Below are positions 1-7,081 of a stretch of DNA of 11,204 nt, piece by piece. The translations under genes and the position numbers were made by a program. The notes beneath the pieces were generated by a model. It was given only the letters and a program-made list of their open reading frames with translations. It ran no database searches and was not told where the DNA came from. The stretch covers positions 1 to 11,204 of the forward strand of contig JAEDMC010000101.1 of NCBI GenBank assembly GCA_016303225.1. The letters run 5' to 3'. Positions within the stretch are counted from its first letter, which is position 1. Every line of letters begins with the position of its first letter. This DNA comes from Kiritimatiellia bacterium. GTDB lineage: Bacteria > Verrucomicrobiota > Kiritimatiellia > RFP12 > UBA1067.

Positions 1-1
1 C

Positions 2-160
2 GACTGGAAGGACCGCTTGATCTGCATCAAGGGTCCGAAGGGGACGGGCAAGACCTTCAAGCAGATTGCCGACATCCCAGACAGTTATGTCGTGAATGAC
101 GACGTTGAAGTTGGCGTGGGCGGAAAGATTCCGCTTTGGCTATTTGGCTTCTTGTATTGA
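2..160 (+). CDS. C-terminal end of an unidentified protein (5' end outside window)
   Basis: An open frame enters from the left edge and gives 52 residues before a TGA stop at 158-160. Seen: a Walker-A-like string GPKGTGKT about 35 residues before the stop, and a hydrophobic terminus IPLWLFGFLY. A functional P-loop ATPase needs a Walker B strand and more fold after the P-loop. The string is therefore either fortuitous or belongs to a truncated ATPase. A short aromatic C-terminus of this kind might fit an AAA/DUF4143-type ATP-binding protein, but this is a weak recollection and not a firm family call. The next gene starts 20 nt later with its own ribosome binding site, so this gene may head the same transcript. 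Coding status is supported by G/C-rich third positions and the close spacing to the next gene. Confidence 0.5.
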   Translation, partial: DWKDRLICIKGPKGTGKTFKQIADIPDSYVVNDDVEVGVGGKIPLWLFGFLY

Positions 161-180
161 AGGATATGGAGGTTGTAAAA

Positions 181-732
181 ATGAAGAAAGACTTTGGCGT
201 GAAGACCTGGCTCTATCCGATGCCGGTGTTGATGATCGCGACCTACAACGAGGACGGGTCGCCGAACGTGATGAACGCCGCGTGGGGCGGGACGGGCGGC
301 GAAGAGCTGCTCACTGTCTGCATCGACAACACGCACAAGACCTGGGCGAACATCGAGAAACGCAAGGCGTTTACGATCTCGGTCGGCACAGCCGCGCAGG
401 TGAAGGCCTGCGACTACCTTGGCTGCGTTTCGGGCAACCAGACGCCTGACAAGGTCGCGAAGAGCGGTTTCCATGTGACACGCTCAAACCATGTCGATGC
501 GCCGACGATTGACGAGTTGCCGCTCGTCTTCGAGTGCGAACTCGTTTCGATGGATCCCGAGACCTGCCTCGTCGTCGGCAAGGTCGTGAACGTCGCCTGT
601 GATGAAGCGGCGCTGACGGACGGCAACCCCGACGCGGAGAAGATTGCGCCGATTACCTACGATCCCGTCGCCCACGTCTACCGTCCCCTCGCCGCCCCGC
701 TCGCGCAGGCGTTCAAGGTTGGGTTGGAATAA
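181..732 (+). CDS. Flavin reductase family protein (flavoredoxin-like, FMN-binding split barrel)
   Basis: A 183-aa protein of the flavin reductase-like / flavoredoxin group. These are small cytosolic FMN-binding split-barrel proteins that pass electrons between NAD(P)H or other donors and flavin. Seen: an N-terminal strand region PMPVLMIATYNEDGSPNVMNAAW (residues 13-35), which is the usual opening of the fold, then CIDNTHKTWANI (47-58) and the family-like stretch SGNQTPDKVAKSGF (84-97), where loops normally contact the flavin. The length is normal for the single-domain family. An in-frame ATG lies upstream at 136. The start at 181 is preferred because GGAGG (168-172) sits 8 nt before it, and the upstream start would overlap the preceding gene. 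The physiological donor and acceptor cannot be told from sequence. The next gene follows after 12 nt. Confidence 0.88.
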   Translation: MKKDFGVKTWLYPMPVLMIATYNEDGSPNVMNAAWGGTGGEELLTVCIDNTHKTWANIEKRKAFTISVGTAAQVKACDYLGCVSGNQTPDKVAKSGFHVTRSNHVDAPTIDELPLVFECELVSMDPETCLVVGKVVNVACDEAALTDGNPDAEKIAPITYDPVAHVYRPLAAPLAQAFKVGLE

Positions 733-744
733 GGAGGTGCTATA

Positions 745-987
745 ATGAGCTGGAAGAAGATACGACACAGTTGCGGGAATGTCGCATTTGCGTTGATGAT
801 TGTTGGTTTCTGCATTCTTCCGCTTTCTTTCTCAGCACCATCCTGTGCGGTAAACCACGCCGTGACAGGCGGTGTTGCAATTATCGAAATGATTTCGGCG
901 GTATTGTCTGTCTTCGGTAAGAGGTATTGGGTGCTTGCTGGATCGATTGTGCTGTTTCTGCTTGCCCCTATGTTTATGTGCGCATGA
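745..987 (+). CDS. Small hypothetical membrane protein (80 aa)
   Basis: Not recognised as a member of a named family. The product is 80 aa and very hydrophobic. Likely membrane segments are near residues 12-30 and 61-79, with a possible third at 40-56. A charged N-terminus (SWKKIRH) precedes the first helix, and the protein ends right after the last one with PMFMCA. A full-strength Shine-Dalgarno site AAGGAGGT (731-738) lies 6 nt before the ATG and begins inside the stop region of the flavin reductase gene. Its stop overlaps the next start in an ATGA at 984-987, which suggests translational coupling. The strong RBS and exact overlap are the main reasons to believe the gene is real. Its bases are somewhat less GC-rich than those of its upstream neighbour. 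A role alongside the adjacent envelope proteins is only inferred. Confidence 0.7.
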   Translation: MSWKKIRHSCGNVAFALMIVGFCILPLSFSAPSCAVNHAVTGGVAIIEMISAVLSVFGKRYWVLAGSIVLFLLAPMFMCA

Positions 988-1652
988 TAGTGAAATTTTG
1001 GAAATTTCATAGAAAGCGCGTACGGAGAATTTCGCTGGTTCTCGGCGCGGGTTTCTTGATCCTTTGGGTTGGGGCTGATGTGGCGATTCGCGTGGCTTCG
1101 TTGGGGCGCGTCTATTCAAAGACGACGGTCGACGCGGTTCCGTCCGCTCGCGCGGCGGTGGTGCTCGGCTGCTCGCGGACGGTGCGCGGCGGACTGGGAA
1201 ATATCTATTATCAGCGGCGCATCCGTGCGGCGGCGGATCTCTATGCGGCCGGTAAGGTTCGGACAGTTGTCGTCAGCGGCGACAATCATGTCAGAAGCTA
1301 CGACGAGCCGACTGACATGAAGGGCGACCTCGTTGCCTGCGGAGTGCCCGCCAACAGGATCGTCTGCGATTATGCGGGCTTTCGCACGCTTGATTCCGTC
1401 ATTCGCGCCCGCAAGGTGTTCGGGCTGGAGGACTTCATCGTCGTCTCGCAGCCGTTCCATGTGCGCCGCGCCGTCTTCCTTGCCCGCGGATTCGGGATCA
1501 ATGCCATCGGCTATGAGGCAGAGGACGTTTCGGGACGGCATTCGGTGAAGACCTGCCTGCGCGAACAGCTGGCGAAAATCGCCGCGCTCGTCGATGTCGT
1601 CATTCGTCGTCAACCGAAGTTTCTCGGACCGTTGGAGAAAGTACCGGAGTGA
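984..1652 (+). CDS. SanA/YdcF-like DUF218 (ElyC/SanA/YdcF) inner-membrane protein
   Basis: A 222-aa protein of the DUF218 superfamily, closest in pattern to SanA, the E. coli envelope-barrier protein linked to vancomycin exclusion at high temperature. Seen: a basic N-terminus and one membrane helix (about residues 15-35), then the DUF218 Rossmann-like domain with VVLGCSR (59-65), VVVSGDNH (95-102), a YDEP/M segment (106-112), DYAGFRTLDS (129-138) and SQPFHVRRAVFLA (155-167). The AGFRTLDS and SQ.FH blocks are typical of SanA-type members. The start at 984 is chosen because it gives an ATGA overlap with the preceding stop. An upstream in-frame ATG at 927 would add 19 residues lying wholly inside the preceding gene. 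The biochemical activity of this family is not established. The context next to two small membrane proteins suggests an envelope role. Confidence 0.87.
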   Translation: MIVKFWKFHRKRVRRISLVLGAGFLILWVGADVAIRVASLGRVYSKTTVDAVPSARAAVVLGCSRTVRGGLGNIYYQRRIRAAADLYAAGKVRTVVVSGDNHVRSYDEPTDMKGDLVACGVPANRIVCDYAGFRTLDSVIRARKVFGLEDFIVVSQPFHVRRAVFLARGFGINAIGYEAEDVSGRHSVKTCLREQLAKIAALVDVVIRRQPKFLGPLEKVPE

Positions 1653-1653
1653 T

Positions 1654-2388
1654 ATGAAAGCACATCGTTGGTATTCGGCCTTTAGGAATGTCGGCGTTTG
1701 GGCGCTTGGGGTCGTCGTCGCCTTGGCGGTGATTTCGAGTTGGATCGATTATCCCGTGCGGCATTCGGTTTTGTCTTTGATGTCGTTGATCGGGTTGATG
1801 GCATTGCCGCTGGCGTTCATTGTCGGCGTGATTTTCCCATTTCGGTCCGAGGCGGAGATTTCTCGTCGCCAGACCTACTTCGGATGGTTGGTCGGTGCGC
1901 TGTTCGGAACCGTGGTCGCTTTTGGGACACTGATCTTGTGCTCCCATTATATGTCATGCCCTTATGTGCCCGACGAGCAGCTGTTCGCATATGCGCAGGA
2001 AAGCGTGGATCGGGTGTCGGATCAAGCCGCCTTGGACGCGGAGATTGGGCAAGTGCTGACGGAAGAGTCGTATTGTCCGATTGACGTTTGGGGGAATGAC
2101 GTGGATGTCCGTCGCAAATATCCGGAGTTGACAAAGTTTTGCGTGCATCTGCATCGGAGACATCTCAATGTTTCGGCGTGGCGCGAAGACGATACGGAGA
2201 TTGGTTCGCTGTTTATCGTGCGCTATGGCAATCACAGCAATTATGTTTGGATCTGGTTCCATCGGCGTTGGGACAAGCCGGTGATCGTCGGCTCCGATGC
2301 GCGGGAGGTTTCGACGAACATCATTTTTTCATCCACGATATTCCCAGGCAGTTCAGGCAAAGTCGAACCGACGAGGAGCAAGCGATGA
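1654..2388 (+). CDS. Hypothetical three-helix membrane protein with soluble C-terminal domain
   Basis: Not recognised. The 244-aa product has three probable membrane helices near residues 13-29, 38-60 and 75-97. A soluble, mostly polar region of about 145 residues follows. That region contains scattered Cys and His (for example C141, C163, H165 and H167) and a W-rich strand YVWIWFHRRW (197-206) before a segment KPVIVGSD. The start at 1654 is one base after the preceding stop and has GGAG at 1646-1649. An in-frame ATG at 1594 would overlap the SanA-like gene by 59 nt. Its stop overlaps the next start as ATGA at 2385-2388. The three-helix-plus-domain layout fits a membrane sensor or an immunity-like protein equally poorly, so no function is proposed. 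Codons are less GC-rich than in the sigma/VWA genes downstream. Confidence 0.75.
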   Translation: MKAHRWYSAFRNVGVWALGVVVALAVISSWIDYPVRHSVLSLMSLIGLMALPLAFIVGVIFPFRSEAEISRRQTYFGWLVGALFGTVVAFGTLILCSHYMSCPYVPDEQLFAYAQESVDRVSDQAALDAEIGQVLTEESYCPIDVWGNDVDVRRKYPELTKFCVHLHRRHLNVSAWREDDTEIGSLFIVRYGNHSNYVWIWFHRRWDKPVIVGSDAREVSTNIIFSSTIFPGSSGKVEPTRSKR

Positions 2389-2732
2389 AGGTTAGCGAAG
2401 TGGATTTCAAGTGTCTGGGTTGCGGGGCGTGCTGCCGGATCAAGGACGGGATCGTGCGGGTGGGCGATGACGAGGTGAGGCGCATCGCAGCGTTCCTTGG
2501 AATGACGGAACAGGAGTTCATCGACCGCGAGACCGAGATTGCGCCGGATCGTAAGACGCTGATCTTGAAGAGCCGTCCTGACGAGTCGTGCGTGTACCTG
2601 ACGGACGACAACCGCTGCCGCATTCATCCCGTGAAGCCCGACAAGTGCCGCACGTTTCCGTTCGAGTGGACCAACGCCGATTCCGCCGACGTCTGCCCGG
2701 CGCTGAACTTCTCGGCGGAAAAACAACGATGA
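2385..2732 (+). CDS. YkgJ family cysteine cluster protein
   Basis: A 115-aa protein matching the YkgJ / zinc- or iron-chelating cysteine-cluster family (PF03692). Seen: an N-terminal CxxCxxCC cluster (C10, C13, C16, C17), then C69, C78, the family signature RIHPVKPDKCRTFPF (79-93, with C88), and a last C104. This eight-cysteine pattern is complete, so the metal site should be intact. Family members are cytosolic, bind a metal or an Fe-S centre, and have no settled general function. The start at 2385 has GAGGAG (2373-2378) 6 nt upstream and makes a 4-nt overlap with the previous stop. A longer frame reaching back to 2139 would sit inside the membrane-protein gene and is rejected. It is followed by 32 nt and then the sigma-like gene. 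Confidence 0.9.
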   Translation: MKVSEVDFKCLGCGACCRIKDGIVRVGDDEVRRIAAFLGMTEQEFIDRETEIAPDRKTLILKSRPDESCVYLTDDNRCRIHPVKPDKCRTFPFEWTNADSADVCPALNFSAEKQR

Positions 2733-2764
2733 CGGTTCCTTTGCAGGATAGGAGGTGAAAGACA

Positions 2765-3583
2765 ATGGCTCTTATCGTCAAGGATCGGTATGCGGGCGAG
2801 GCCGCGTGGACGGAGTGGTTCGAAATCTGCTCAGTCGCGGGATGCTGCGCGGAAAACGCGGCAAAACTGCGCGCGGAGATTGAAAACGCGATGTTGGCGC
2901 AGTTGGCGCGCTACGGCTTCTCGGCAGAGGATGCCGCAGGAGATGACCCCGTAACATTCTTTGACGGCTACTTCAAGTTGAAAGGCTCGCGCGAGACGGC
3001 GAAGCCGCTCAAGTCCTACTTCGCCTATCGAATCGCCGCGGACGGGCTTTCGATGCTCAACTTCGTCTGCGGGACGCTCTTCGGGTCGAGGTCGGGACGC
3101 ATCCACGACATTGTCCTCAACTGGATCGTAACTTTGAAGGGTTGGAAGCCGCGCTCCTTGCGCGGAGCGGACGGCAAGCGCCATCTTGAATGGGAGAATG
3201 CGGGGCCAGAGGACATCGCACAGATTGAAATTGCCGCGGAGAACGATCCGGCGTCTATGGTCGAGGCGGACAACTACCGTGCCCAAGCCGAAAAGCTCCT
3301 TGAAACGCTCTCCCGGAAAATAAAGGCGGAAAAACCGAAGGTCGCGCTCCTTTTATATGCGACGGCCCAGGACGTGTCGATAACCGACGCGGCAATCCTC
3401 GAAGGGCTCAATACGGCAAAGTCGCGGGCCTACGCGATTCGGGAGAAGACAATGAAAGCACTGCGCTGGGAACTGAAGGAGACGGAAGGGGCGGACGATC
3501 CGCTCTTCGTCCGCATGCTCCTCGAGACCTGCGAGCAAAATCTCCCGGACGGCACGCTCGCGAAGATGGGAGGTGCGCAATGA
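2765..3583 (+). CDS. Divergent sigma-70-like (ECF-type) regulator, tentative
   Basis: A 272-aa cytosolic protein with no firm family motif, read here as a divergent sigma factor. Seen: a helical N-terminal half in which residues 66-120 (FFDGYF...AKPLKSYFAYRIAADG...) resemble a degenerate sigma region 2. A charged linker follows (about 130-165), then a region 4-like segment (175-238) with a long helix, a putative helix-turn-helix around SITDAAILEGLNTAKSRAYAIREKTMKALR (205-234) and a basic recognition-like end. It is longer than a usual ECF sigma factor of about 180-200 aa. The ribosome binding site AGGAGGTGA (2750-2758) is near perfect and sets the start. The stop overlaps the start of the VWA membrane protein in an ATGA, so the two are translationally coupled, as is usual for sigma/anti-sigma pairs. 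The sigma assignment is an inference from the C-terminal pattern plus context. Confidence 0.55.
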   Translation: MALIVKDRYAGEAAWTEWFEICSVAGCCAENAAKLRAEIENAMLAQLARYGFSAEDAAGDDPVTFFDGYFKLKGSRETAKPLKSYFAYRIAADGLSMLNFVCGTLFGSRSGRIHDIVLNWIVTLKGWKPRSLRGADGKRHLEWENAGPEDIAQIEIAAENDPASMVEADNYRAQAEKLLETLSRKIKAEKPKVALLLYATAQDVSITDAAILEGLNTAKSRAYAIREKTMKALRWELKETEGADDPLFVRMLLETCEQNLPDGTLAKMGGAQ

Positions 3584-6500
3584 ACGAGGTGTTCAAGAAA
3601 GAGTGGGAGCTTTATACGGCGGCGGGGAGCCGTCCGCAGTTTCGCGGGTTGGAGAAGCGGGTCTGGCCGAAGGGCTTTGACGGTCCGGTGAAGGTCGGCG
3701 AGATCCGCGTCTTCGCCGACATGAACCGTCCGTTCGTCGCGCTCGTCGTCGAAGACCGCGGCAAGGTCGGCTACCGGATCGTGCCGGTCTCGCCATTCAC
3801 GGTTCCCGCGTCGGCGCGGGAGGTGCTGATTGGCGAGCGAGTCTTCCAGCTTTGGAATGCCGTCACGGCGGCGAAGTCGTTCGTCGAGCGCAGCTGGGTG
3901 GTTGAGACGCTCGCGGCAGAAGATGTCGCCGAGATCGCCGCGTCGGTCGCGTCGGTTTCGTCGGGGGCGAGGTCGGAAGACGCGACGGCGCGGGAATACG
4001 AGCGGGCGTTCGCGGTGTCGGGCGGGAACTTCAGGGGACTCTTGGCGAATGGAACCGCCGAGGTCAGGACGAGCACTTGGCGCAGGCGCGCGGGCTGGAG
4101 CATTGCTGCGATGCTGTTTCTCTGCTGTGGCATTGGCGGACTGTGGTATGAAGAAGTGTTGCGTGATCGGCGGGTGGCGGCGGTCAAGGCCGATGCGGCG
4201 CGGATGGTGGCGTATCGGGCCAAACTTGCAGGGAACTTTGAAAGCGATCTCGAATGTGAGATTGATTGCCTTGAAGGGGCCGATGAAGCCGATCAAGAAC
4301 CAGAGGTTGAGATTGCGGTCGAAATCCCACCGATCATGCCTCAAGTACTCGGGAATGCTGTACCGAACAGTGAGACCGTTTTGGTGAAACCGGCGGAACA
4401 GGCCTCGGTTGCGCTGATTAGGTGTCCAGTGAGGATGCGGTCGATGTGCGGAAGCCGGACGCCGGCGACCGTGTACGGCGATCCTGCTGTCGTACGCAGT
4501 CCGCAGCCGACGACCGAACGATACGCCGAGTTTGCGGAGAATGAGTTCGTGAGTCCGAAGAGCGAGCCGCTTTCGACATTCGGACTGGACGTGGACACGT
4601 CGAGCTATGCGCTGATGCGGAGCTCGATCAACGACCAGAAGCGCCTGCCGCCGAAGACCTCGGTGCGGATCGAGGAGTTCGTCAACTATTTCAAGTATGA
4701 TTATCCGCAGCCGAAGGGCGACGAGCCAGTTGCGGTCGACTGCGAGCTCGCCACGTGTCCGTGGAACGCGAAGCACCGGTTGCTGCGGCTCGGCGTGCAG
4801 GCGAAGACCGTGGAGGAGAAGAATCTCCCGCCGTGCAACCTCACGTTCCTCATCGACGTTTCGGGGTCGATGGAGTGGAACAACGGACTCGAAATGGCCA
4901 AACAGGGGCTTAAGATGCTGGTCGAGAAGTTGAGGGACGAGGACCATGTCGCGATCGTCACCTACGCGAACGGCACGGCGGTGCGACTGCCGTCCGTCTC
5001 GGGGCGCGAGAAGAAGGCGATCGGGTCCGTCATCGACGAACTGTACGCGAGCGGCGGCACGGCGGGCGGCGACGGCATCCAGCGCGCCTATGCAGAAGCG
5101 CAGAAGAACTTCGACAAGCAGGCGAACAACCGCGTCATTCTCGTGACGGACGGCGACTTCAACATCGGCATTTCGTCTCCGAAGGAGCTGGAGGACTTCA
5201 TCGCGGCGAAGCGCGAAAGCGGCGTCTTCCTGACGGTGCTGGGCGTCGGGCGCGGCAATTACCAGGATGCGAACATGAAGAAGCTGGCGAATGCCGGGAA
5301 CGGCAACTACGCCTTTCTTGACTCCGTCCTCGAGGCGAAGAAGGTGATGATCAACGAGTTCGGCGGCACGCTCATGACCGTCGCGAAGGACGTGAAGATG
5401 CAGATCGAGTTCAATCCGTCCGAGGTCGAGGGCTACCGGCTCTTGGGCTACGAGAACCGCCGCCTCGCCGCGAAGGACTTTAATGACGACAAGAAGGACG
5501 CGGGCGAAATCGGTTCGGGCCACACGATGACGGCGTTCTACGAGATCATCCCGGCGGGCACGGGCGAGATGGGCGCGGGGACGGATCCGCTCAAGTACCA
5601 GAAGAGCGAGACGGCGAAGAGCGGTGAGCTGATGACGGTCAAGATGCGCTACAAGAAGCCGGACGGCGACAAGAGCATTCTCATCGAAAAGGCGCATACT
5701 GCGGCGGAGATGACGCGCAAGGAACCGAGCGTCGACTTCCGCTTCGCCTCCGCCGTCGCTGAGTTCGCGCTTCTCCTCAAGGACTCGAAGTTCAAGGGCG
5801 CGGCGTCCTACCCGAAGCTGATTGAACGCGCCCGCAGTGCGAAGGGAGCGGATCGCGAGGGCTATCGCGCGGAGTTCATCCGCCTCGCCGAGACCGCAGA
5901 ACTGATGGCCGAGAAAGCGTCTAAGATCACGCAGAACGGCTACAGGCATATTGACGGTTGCTACGGCGATGCGCAGAGGGAAAGCGTCGTCATGAAAGCG
6001 CTGCGGGAACTGAAGCAGGCGCAGGCGGCCGACGGCAGCTGGGGAACGAACAAGGTTGCGGACACGGCGTGGACGATGCTGGCCTTCTTGTCGCATGGCG
6101 AAGTGCCGGTCAGTTCGGCTTCGAAGGAATTCGGAGAGACGGTTCGCAAGGGCGGCGAGTACCTGATTGGCGCGGCGGACGAAGTGTCCGAGCCGGATCT
6201 TGCGCTGACTGCGTATGCGCTTGTTTCGATCTACGACATGACGCGGTATCCCGGTGCCTCAGGAGCGGCCGTCAAGCTGTTCGGGAAAATGCAACAGCAG
6301 AAAGACGACGACCCGAGCAGCCAGCTGTTGCGGGTTGAGGCCTGCTGGCTGGCGCAAGCCACTGCGCGCCATGATCTCGTGGCGATGGCGAACGAGATGA
6401 TGCCGAAGCTGATGGCGTGGTGGCGGGCCTTTGACGCGAAAGGCGAAGACATTGCCTACAAGTGCCGTGCGCTCATGCTGGGCAACGGATCGCCTCAGGG

Positions 6501-6834
6501 CGAGGCGTTGCCCTTGCTGGACCAAATGCGAAACTGGAAGCCGGGCGAAGAGAGGTCGCTGACAGCGTCATTTTGCGTCGCCCTTTGCAAGCACAGCGCG
6601 GGAATGTGCGCAAATGCCCGACCGGGAGACATCAACGCCTGGCGCGAATGGAATCTCGCGATGAAGGCGTATCTGCTGTCCCAGCTGACGGCTGCGGGCG
6701 ACGTCTCGACCAAGGCATTGCGCATCTTGCAGGAGACGGTTACCTATCGCTATCGGCGCAGATTGCCGAGGCCCACCCAGACGTCGTCGAAGCCGCCGCG
6801 TCCGCCAGAGGTTCAGGTCGAGGTGGACATCTGA
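3580..6834 (+). CDS. Single-pass membrane protein: N-terminal cytosolic domain, YfbK-like VWA module, terpenoid-cyclase-like C-terminal domain
   Basis: A 1084-aa multidomain protein. Residues 1-165 are soluble and partly beta-rich (VGEIRVFADMN, VGYRIVPVSPF) and lack the HxxxCxxC of zinc anti-sigma domains. A basic TWRRR precedes one membrane helix (about 173-190), predicting an N-inside topology. A variable linker follows (191-314). Residues 315-405 match the N-terminal module of YfbK-type proteins (STFGLDVDTSSYA, RIEEFVNYF). A VWA domain spans about 418-590 with an intact MIDAS: DVSGS (426-430), T494 and D524 (LVTDGD). The DUF3520 module runs to about 785 (DFRFASAVAEFALLL, GYRAEFIRLAE). From 795 to about 1050 an alpha/alpha repeat domain opens with QAADGSWG (815-822), like terpenoid cyclase/prenyltransferase toroids. 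The SD GGGAGGTG (3568-3575) and the ATGA overlap set the start. It probably acts as the membrane partner of the sigma-like protein, with VWA and toroid domains outside the cytoplasm. Confidence 0.9.
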   Translation: MNEVFKKEWELYTAAGSRPQFRGLEKRVWPKGFDGPVKVGEIRVFADMNRPFVALVVEDRGKVGYRIVPVSPFTVPASAREVLIGERVFQLWNAVTAAKSFVERSWVVETLAAEDVAEIAASVASVSSGARSEDATAREYERAFAVSGGNFRGLLANGTAEVRTSTWRRRAGWSIAAMLFLCCGIGGLWYEEVLRDRRVAAVKADAARMVAYRAKLAGNFESDLECEIDCLEGADEADQEPEVEIAVEIPPIMPQVLGNAVPNSETVLVKPAEQASVALIRCPVRMRSMCGSRTPATVYGDPAVVRSPQPTTERYAEFAENEFVSPKSEPLSTFGLDVDTSSYALMRSSINDQKRLPPKTSVRIEEFVNYFKYDYPQPKGDEPVAVDCELATCPWNAKHRLLRLGVQAKTVEEKNLPPCNLTFLIDVSGSMEWNNGLEMAKQGLKMLVEKLRDEDHVAIVTYANGTAVRLPSVSGREKKAIGSVIDELYASGGTAGGDGIQRAYAEAQKNFDKQANNRVILVTDGDFNIGISSPKELEDFIAAKRESGVFLTVLGVGRGNYQDANMKKLANAGNGNYAFLDSVLEAKKVMINEFGGTLMTVAKDVKMQIEFNPSEVEGYRLLGYENRRLAAKDFNDDKKDAGEIGSGHTMTAFYEIIPAGTGEMGAGTDPLKYQKSETAKSGELMTVKMRYKKPDGDKSILIEKAHTAAEMTRKEPSVDFRFASAVAEFALLLKDSKFKGAASYPKLIERARSAKGADREGYRAEFIRLAETAELMAEKASKITQNGYRHIDGCYGDAQRESVVMKALRELKQAQAADGSWGTNKVADTAWTMLAFLSHGEVPVSSASKEFGETVRKGGEYLIGAADEVSEPDLALTAYALVSIYDMTRYPGASGAAVKLFGKMQQQKDDDPSSQLLRVEACWLAQATARHDLVAMANEMMPKLMAWWRAFDAKGEDIAYKCRALMLGNGSPQGEALPLLDQMRNWKPGEERSLTASFCVALCKHSAGMCANARPGDINAWREWNLAMKAYLLSQLTAAGDVSTKALRILQETVTYRYRRRLPRPTQTSSKPPRPPEVQVEVDI

Positions 6835-6849
6835 CCGATTCGAAAATAG

Positions 6850-6857
6850 GATATAAT
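6850..6857 (+). promoter_or_regulatory. -10 promoter element GATATAAT for the TPP riboswitch transcript
   Basis: A consensus TATAAT (6852-6857) with a preceding GA sits in an A-rich patch 16 nt after the stop of the VWA gene. A start site about 7 nt downstream, near 6864, would begin the RNA just before the first riboswitch stem at 6867. That spacing is good support for a real promoter. No recognisable -35 hexamer is present 16-18 nt upstream. Confidence 0.75.
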
Positions 6858-6862
6858 ACGCA

Positions 6863-6954
6863 CATCCATTGGGGTGCTGCGCGTCAAGGTGCCGCGGTGC
6901 TGAGATAAGACCCAATAAACTTGATCGGGGTAATGCCCGCGGAAGGAATGAAAG
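6863..6954 (+). promoter_or_regulatory. TPP riboswitch (THI element)
   Basis: A thiamin pyrophosphate aptamer with all main conserved blocks in order. A short P1 pairs CATT (6867-6870) with AATG (6947-6950). GGGGTGC (6871-6877) and GACCC (6909-6913) form P2. A GC-rich P3 covers about 6877-6897. The invariant CTGAGA lies at 6900-6905. TTGATC (6921-6926), GGG-GTAATG-CCC (6927-6938) and GCGGAAGGAA (6939-6948) form the P4/P5 arm. There is no intrinsic terminator between the aptamer and the next start codon. The only good Shine-Dalgarno for the following ORF, GGAAGGA (6941-6947), lies inside the aptamer's conserved 3' strand. The likely mechanism is translational OFF control: bound TPP locks the SD away. 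It precedes a 40-codon ORF and not a known thi gene. Confidence 0.93.
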
Positions 6955-7077
6955 ATGAAAGCATGCAAGGGAGCGGCCGTCGACGCGTCAATGGCGATCC
7001 TCGCGATGTGGGCGCTCTTCTTCGTCGACGGCTGCTATCTCTTCTGGCTGTGGTGCTCGCCTTCGGAGAAGGGCTAA
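6955..7077 (+). CDS. 40-aa single-helix membrane peptide under TPP riboswitch
   Basis: A short ORF beginning 7 nt after the GGAAGGA of the riboswitch and ending at TAA 7075-7077. The product has a short basic N-terminus (MKACKG), one strongly hydrophobic span of about 22 residues (AAVDASMAILAMWALFFVDGCYLFWLWC, roughly 12-34) with an Asp in its middle, three Cys (C4, C27, C34), and a polar tail SPSEKG. It fits a single-pass membrane micropeptide. Family not recognised. Small accessory subunits of transporters are one possibility, and a thiamin-related role follows only from the riboswitch. An overlapping frame from ATG 6948 (46 codons, Arg-rich) has no properly spaced SD and is less likely. 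Expression is unproven, but the correct SD spacing and the position right after an intact aptamer favour a real gene. Loss of a larger thiamin gene by deletion is an alternative. Confidence 0.65.
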   Translation: MKACKGAAVDASMAILAMWALFFVDGCYLFWLWCSPSEKG

Positions 7078-7081
7078 TTTT

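Noticed and set aside
741..746. TATAAT string before the 80-aa membrane protein
   Set aside because: It overlaps the ATG and lies directly after the Shine-Dalgarno site, so RNA would start inside the gene. It is a by-product of the RBS-start spacing.
2139..2384. N-terminal extension of the YkgJ-family gene
   Set aside because: The extension is wholly inside the preceding membrane-protein gene. The ATG at 2385 has a good RBS and gives the normal family start just before the first Cys cluster.
3430..6096. An 888-codon open frame on the minus strand opposite the sigma/VWA genes
   Set aside because: It mirrors G/C-third-position codons of the real gene, gives an Arg/Leu/His-rich product without domains, and the plus strand has clear VWA motifs and an RBS.
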